A stretch of DNA of 10,844 bases from Hyphomicrobiales bacterium (GTDB taxonomy: Bacteria; Pseudomonadota; Alphaproteobacteria; Rhizobiales; Aestuariivirgaceae): the NCBI GenBank assembly GCA_027051995.1, contig JALUFY010000180.1, forward strand, positions 1,467 through 12,310, read 5' to 3'. Position numbers and translations under genes: made by a program. How positions within the stretch are numbered: the first letter of the stretch is position 1; the number at the start of each line of letters is the position of its first letter. The notes under the pieces were generated by a model. The model did not search any database and was not told where the DNA came from. It saw nothing but the letters and a program-made list of their open reading frames with translations. Below are positions 7,244 to 10,844 of the stretch, in pieces.

Positions 7244-8200
7244 CTATCTCAGTTTCGGGTTCAGGGCGTCGCGCAGCCAGTCGCCGAGAAGGTTGACGGC
7301 GAGCACGAGGATGATGAGGGCAAGGCCCGGGAAGACGGTGATCCACCATTCGCCGGAGAAGAGATAGTCGTTGCCGATGCGGATCAGGGTGCCAAGAGAC
7401 GGGGATGTGGGCGGCACGCCGACGCCGAGGAAGCTCAGCGTGGCCTCGATGATGATGGCCAGCGCCAGCTGGATGGTGGCGATGACCAGCACCGGCCCCA
7501 TGACGTTTGGCAGGATGTGGCGGAAGAGGATGAGCGGCGCGGGCAGGCCGATGACCTGCGCGGCCTGCACGTATTCCTTCGTGCGCTCCACGAGGGCCGA
7601 TGAGCGCACGGTGCGGGCGTATTGCACCCAGGAGCTCAGGGCGATAGCCAGCACCAGCACGTAGATGGCCACCTCCTCGTGCATTTCCGGCGGCAGCAGG
7701 CCGCGCATGACGCCATCCACCAGCAGTGCGATGAGAATGGCCGGAAAGGTGAGCTGCACATCGGCGATGCGCATGAGGATGGTGTCGGTCAGGCCGCCGG
7801 TATAGCCGGCGATGAGGCCCACCGTGACGCCGATGAGCATGGCCAGGATGACGGAGAGAAAGCCCACCAGCAGGGAGATGCGCGCGCCATAGAGGATGGT
7901 GGAGAAGATGTCGCGGCCCTGATCGTCGGTGCCGAAAATGTAGCGCGGATCGCCGCCCTCCAGCCAGGCGGGGGGCTTGAGCGAATCCATCAAATCCAGC
8001 TGGGCCAGATCGAAGGGATTGCAGGGCGCGACGAGCGGGGCGAAGACGGCGGAGAAGATCATCACCACGGTGACGATGGCGGCGATGATGACGAGGGGCG
8101 AATGGGAGAAGCTCCACCACAGATCGGAATCGAAGAAGCGCCCGATGGCGGTCTTCGGCTCCGTTTCGCGGGCGGGGGAGGGCCTGGCCGCATCGCTCAT
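7244..8200 (-). CDS. Peptide-type ABC transporter permease, DppC/OppC-like
   Basis: This 318-residue inner-membrane protein is one half of the translocation channel. The N-terminus (1-34) is polar and cytoplasmic, followed by hydrophobic segments near 35-57, 106-132, 148-162, 178-197, 235-256 and 287-308. The segment IFGTDDQGRDIFSTILYGAR (88-107) is diagnostic of the DppC/OppC branch. The EAA-like loop EYVQAAQVIGLPAPLILFRH (209-228), continuing to ILPN, is where the ATPase docks. The start at 8200 overlaps the stop of the preceding permease gene by 4 nt (ATGA), with GAGG 8 nt upstream. The frame stays open further upstream, but that stretch is only a shadow of the DppB-like gene. Confidence 0.95.
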   Translation of the reverse strand: MSDAARPSPARETEPKTAIGRFFDSDLWWSFSHSPLVIIAAIVTVVMIFSAVFAPLVAPCNPFDLAQLDLMDSLKPPAWLEGGDPRYIFGTDDQGRDIFSTILYGARISLLVGFLSVILAMLIGVTVGLIAGYTGGLTDTILMRIADVQLTFPAILIALLVDGVMRGLLPPEMHEEVAIYVLVLAIALSSWVQYARTVRSSALVERTKEYVQAAQVIGLPAPLILFRHILPNVMGPVLVIATIQLALAIIIEATLSFLGVGVPPTSPSLGTLIRIGNDYLFSGEWWITVFPGLALIILVLAVNLLGDWLRDALNPKLR

Positions 8201-9165
8201 GACTGCACCCTCAGCCGGGGATCGATGACGAAATAGAGGATATCGACGATCAGGTTGATGACGACGAAGATCAGGGCGATGAGCATCAGGTATGCGGCCA
8301 TGACGGGGATGTCCACCTCGGAGATGGCTTGCACGAACAGCAATCCCATGCCCGGCCACTGAAAGACGCTCTCGGTGATGATGGCGAAGGCGATGATGGA
8401 GCCCACTTGCAGGCCGATGATGGTGATGACCGGCACCAGGGTGTTCTTCAGCGCATGGCCGAAGTGAATGGCGCGGGTCTTGAGGCCGCGGGCGCGGGCG
8501 AACTTGATGTAGTCGGTGCGCATGACCTCCAGCATTTCGGCGCGCACCAGGCGGACGATCAGTGTCATCTGGAAAATGGCCAGGGTGATGGCCGGCATGA
8601 TGAGCGATTGCAGGCCGGTTTTCGTCAAGAGTCCGGTGCTCCACCAGCCGATATGCACCACGTCGCCGCGCCCGAAGGTGGGCAGCCATCGCAGCTGCAC
8701 GCCGAAGAAGAGAATGAGGAATATGCCGATGAGAAACGTCGGCAGCGAGACGCCTATGAGCGACAGCGTCATGAAGAGCTTTGATGGCAGCCGCTCCCGG
8801 TGCAGGGCGGTATAGACGCCCATGGGGATGCCCACGCCAAGCGCCAGCAGGGCGGAGATGAGCGAGAGCTCCATGGTGGCCGGGAAGCGCTCGGCGATGA
8901 GCTCGGAGACGGGCTTGCGCAGGCGGTAGGAGACGCCGAAATCACCGTGGGCGGCGTTTTTCACGAAACGCCAGAACTGCACCGGCACGGGATCATTGAG
9001 CCCCAGCTCCTGGCGCAGCCTTTCGCGGTCGGCCAGGGAGGTGTCCTGATCCACCATGTTGTTGATGGGATCGCCGACATACTGGAACAGGGCGAAGGCG
9101 ATCATCGCCACGGTGAGCATGACCAGCACCGATTGAGCGAGTCTGCGGGCGATGAAAAACAGCAT
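8197..9165 (-). CDS. Peptide-type ABC transporter permease, DppB/OppB-like
   Basis: This 322-residue inner-membrane protein is the other half of the channel. It opens with FIARRLAQSVLVMLTVAMIAF (4-24), a first membrane segment typical of DppB. It then has the periplasmic region with LGLNDPVPVQFWRFV (54-68) and GDFGVSY (74-80). Further hydrophobic segments lie near 98-120, 132-157, 188-206, 246-266 and 288-313. The EAA-like loop is about 218-245 (DYIKFARARGLKTRAIHFGH onward), followed by ITESVFQWPGMG (263-274). The ribosome site GGAAG is about 10 nt before the ATG. It follows the binding-protein gene after a 102-nt gap that holds two strong stem-loops, and overlaps the next permease gene by 4 nt. 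Confidence 0.95.
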   Translation of the reverse strand: MLFFIARRLAQSVLVMLTVAMIAFALFQYVGDPINNMVDQDTSLADRERLRQELGLNDPVPVQFWRFVKNAAHGDFGVSYRLRKPVSELIAERFPATMELSLISALLALGVGIPMGVYTALHRERLPSKLFMTLSLIGVSLPTFLIGIFLILFFGVQLRWLPTFGRGDVVHIGWWSTGLLTKTGLQSLIMPAITLAIFQMTLIVRLVRAEMLEVMRTDYIKFARARGLKTRAIHFGHALKNTLVPVITIIGLQVGSIIAFAIITESVFQWPGMGLLFVQAISEVDIPVMAAYLMLIALIFVVINLIVDILYFVIDPRLRVQS

Positions 9166-9202
9166 CGGTCGGGTCTTCCGGCAATTGCAAAGGGAGCGGA
9201 CG

Positions 9203-9222
9203 CCGCCAGCCCCGGCTGGCGG
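9203..9222 (-). repeat. Stem-loop 2 between binding-protein and permease genes
   Basis: CCGCCAGC and GCTGGCGG form a perfect 8-bp stem around a 4-nt loop, all GC-rich. It is the second hairpin met by RNA polymerase after the binding-protein gene and ends about 37 nt before the DppB-like start. Only a short TTT occurs some distance downstream, so it is not a classical terminator. Confidence 0.6.
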
Positions 9223-9226
9223 AAGA

Positions 9227-9253
9227 GGGGGCGGAATGCGGTTTTCCGCCCCC
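9227..9253 (-). repeat. Stem-loop 1 just after the binding-protein stop
   Basis: GGGGGCGGAA (9227-9236) and TTCCGCCCCC (9244-9253) form a perfect 10-bp stem with a 7-nt loop. It begins 14 nt after the stop codon of the binding-protein gene on the minus strand. No U-run follows. Hairpins here in importer operons often protect the upstream mRNA or cause partial termination, raising binding-protein output over that of the permeases; that role is inferred. Confidence 0.65.
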
Positions 9254-9267
9254 GCTGGTTCGCGTGA

Positions 9268-10844
9268 CTACTTGTTGACGACGACGTTGCGGATGTCCAT
9301 CACGTTGTCGGCGCGCTGGGCCACGGAGACTTTCTCCGAGACGCCCCAGGACAGCGGCTGCTGATGCAGCGGCAGGTAGCCGACTTCCTTGTGCAGGATG
9401 GCCGCGCCCTCGTCGATGTAGGCCTGGCGCTTCTTCGGGTCGGTCTCGGCGGCGATGAGGCCGGTCAGCTCGGTGACGCGCTTGTTGCAGTAGCCGCCAA
9501 TGTTGTATTTGCCGAGGTTCTTCTCCTTGTCGCGGCAGGCGATGAGGTTCTGGAAGACGTTGTGCACGTCCATGGAGCCCGGCGTCCAGCCCAGCAGATA
9601 GAAGGGCGTGTTGTAGCCGCCAGAGGCCGTGACCTTGGCGAAATACTTCGACTTGGGCTGGGCCAGCAGATCGACCTTGACGCCCACCTTGGCCAGCATG
9701 CCGGCCACCGCCTGACAGATCTTTTCGTCATTCACATAGCGGTTGTTGGGGCAGTCCATGCCGACGGTGAAGCCGTTGGGGTATCCGGCTTCGGCCAGCA
9801 GCTTTTTCGACAGCGCCGGGTCATACTTGTAGGGCGTGTTCATCTTCGGATTGTAGCCGTTGACCTGCGGGGCCCACATGAGGCCGGAGGGCCAGCTGGC
9901 GCCGCGCATGATGGCGCGTTTGATGGCGTTGAGGTCGATGGCGTGGGCGAAGGCCTCGCGCACGCGGATGTCCTTGAAGGGGTTCTTGCCCTTCACCGAG
10001 GAGTTGGTCAGCTCGTCGCGGGCCTGATCCATGCCGAGGAAGATGGTGCGCGCCTCCGGGCCGGTGAGCGCCTTGACGCCGGGGGCCTTGTTGATGCGGT
10101 TCCAGTCCTGCACGGGCACGGGATAGGCCAGGTCGATCTGGCCCGACAGCAGCGCGGCGACGCGCGTGGCGGCCTGCTTGATGGGAGTGAAGATGACCTC
10201 GTCCACGTTGGTTTTCGGCTTGCCCCAGTAGCCGGTGAAGCGCTTCATCACCGTCTTCACGTCCGGCTGACGCTCGACGACGATGAAGGGGCCGGTGCCG
10301 TTCTCGTGGGTGGTGGCGTATGCGTTTTCGCGCCCGGCGTCGGAGGGCTTGGCGGCCTTGGCGGCGTTGTGCTTCTCCGACCATTCCTTGTCCATGATGT
10401 AGAGCCAGGCGAGTTCGCGGGCCAGGGTGGGGGTTGGCCCGGCGGTGGTGATCTCGATGGTGTAATCATCAATCTTCTTGATGCCGGAGATCAGCGAGGC
10501 GCGGGCCTTCTGGCCGGATTCGGTGGATGTGGCGCGCTTCCAGGTGAAGATCACGTCATCGGCGTTGAAGGTTCCGCCGTCATGGAATTTCACGCCCTTG
10601 CGCAGATAAAAGCGCCATGTGGTGGGATTGATCGTCTCCCATTTTGTGGCCAGCGCCGGGATGAGGTTCATCTTGGCGTCATAGCCGGTGAGGCCCTCGT
10701 AAACATTGCCGAGAAAGCCCAGCGAAAAGGTTTCATTGAGGCCGTGGGGATCGAGCGACTGGGCGTCGCCCTGGAAAGCGTAGCGGAATGTCTTGGCCTG
10801 GACGGCGGTGACGGTGAGCGCGATGGCGGCCACCGAGGCCAGCG
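9268..10844 (-). CDS. Periplasmic substrate-binding protein, family 5 (peptide type), 5' end outside window
   Basis: This is the periplasmic receptor of the importer. About 524 residues are visible with no start, because the frame continues past the right edge. The visible beginning, LASVAAIALTVTAVQA, is the hydrophobic core and end of a signal peptide, with likely cleavage after AVQA before KTFRYAFQ. A GTG at 10833 lies inside this signal and is not the real start. Counting from the mature Lys, PALATKW (46-52) and VKFHDGGTFNADDVIFTW (68-85) are the SBP_bac_5 signature. NPFKDIRVREAFAHAID and KKLLAEAGYPNG are further family marks. Four cysteines in the C-terminal half (in MDCPNN, EKICQA, LIACRD and GYCNKR) could form two disulfides. 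It is the first visible gene of the operon. Peptides are the default guess, but related proteins take nickel, glutathione or sugars. Confidence 0.95.
   Translation of the reverse strand, partial: LASVAAIALTVTAVQAKTFRYAFQGDAQSLDPHGLNETFSLGFLGNVYEGLTGYDAKMNLIPALATKWETINPTTWRFYLRKGVKFHDGGTFNADDVIFTWKRATSTESGQKARASLISGIKKIDDYTIEITTAGPTPTLARELAWLYIMDKEWSEKHNAAKAAKPSDAGRENAYATTHENGTGPFIVVERQPDVKTVMKRFTGYWGKPKTNVDEVIFTPIKQAATRVAALLSGQIDLAYPVPVQDWNRINKAPGVKALTGPEARTIFLGMDQARDELTNSSVKGKNPFKDIRVREAFAHAIDLNAIKRAIMRGASWPSGLMWAPQVNGYNPKMNTPYKYDPALSKKLLAEAGYPNGFTVGMDCPNNRYVNDEKICQAVAGMLAKVGVKVDLLAQPKSKYFAKVTASGGYNTPFYLLGWTPGSMDVHNVFQNLIACRDKEKNLGKYNIGGYCNKRVTELTGLIAAETDPKKRQAYIDEGAAILHKEVGYLPLHQQPLSWGVSEKVSVAQRADNVMDIRNVVVNK

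Noticed and set aside
8201..8689. Possible long N-terminal extension of the DppC-like permease
   Set aside because: The open frame continues upstream only because it overlaps the DppB-like gene in another frame. The ATG at 8200 has a ribosome site and gives a normal family length.
10831..10833. GTG as start codon of the substrate-binding protein
   Set aside because: It falls within the signal peptide core, and in-frame hydrophobic codons (Leu, Ala, Ser) continue upstream to the window edge, so the true start is outside.

Overview
The window reads as a stretch of an alphaproteobacterial chromosome. It is GC-rich throughout and carries an ATP synthase inhibitor of the zeta type (DUF1476 family), which is characteristic of Alphaproteobacteria. 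It also has the PurS/PurQ/short-PurL form of FGAM synthase. I cannot place it more finely than the class. I see no tRNA, rRNA, CRISPR array, phage gene or insertion sequence, and nothing suggests recent transfer.

Region 1 (1-2909, minus strand) is a purine biosynthesis operon, transcribed purC -> purS -> purQ -> purL. PurC makes SAICAR. PurS, PurQ and PurL together make FGAM from FGAR. The genes are 6-17 nt apart or overlap by 4 nt, and purL runs off the left edge after 400 codons.

Region 2 (2910-3490) holds a 254-nt divergent gap and, on the plus strand, the small zeta-type inhibitor of F1Fo-ATP synthase. Candidate promoters for both directions lie in the gap.

Region 3 (3491-5485) holds a bacterial member of the TMEM43 (LUMA) membrane protein family on the minus strand and, diverging from it, a short lipoprotein of unknown family. 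The 185-nt gap between them contains a well-formed G-quadruplex motif and a plausible promoter for the lipoprotein.

Region 4 (5519-10844, minus strand) is a peptide-type (Dpp/Opp) ABC importer operon. It runs from a periplasmic binding protein (its first codons lie past the right edge) through a DppB-like permease and a DppC-like permease to a single protein that fuses both ATPases. Two strong tandem stem-loops sit between the binding-protein gene and the first permease gene.

Most genes are well-known families. The parts least explained by current knowledge are the TMEM43-family gene, the unrecognised lipoprotein, and the G-quadruplex motif between them. I found no convincing evidence of a new multi-gene system.
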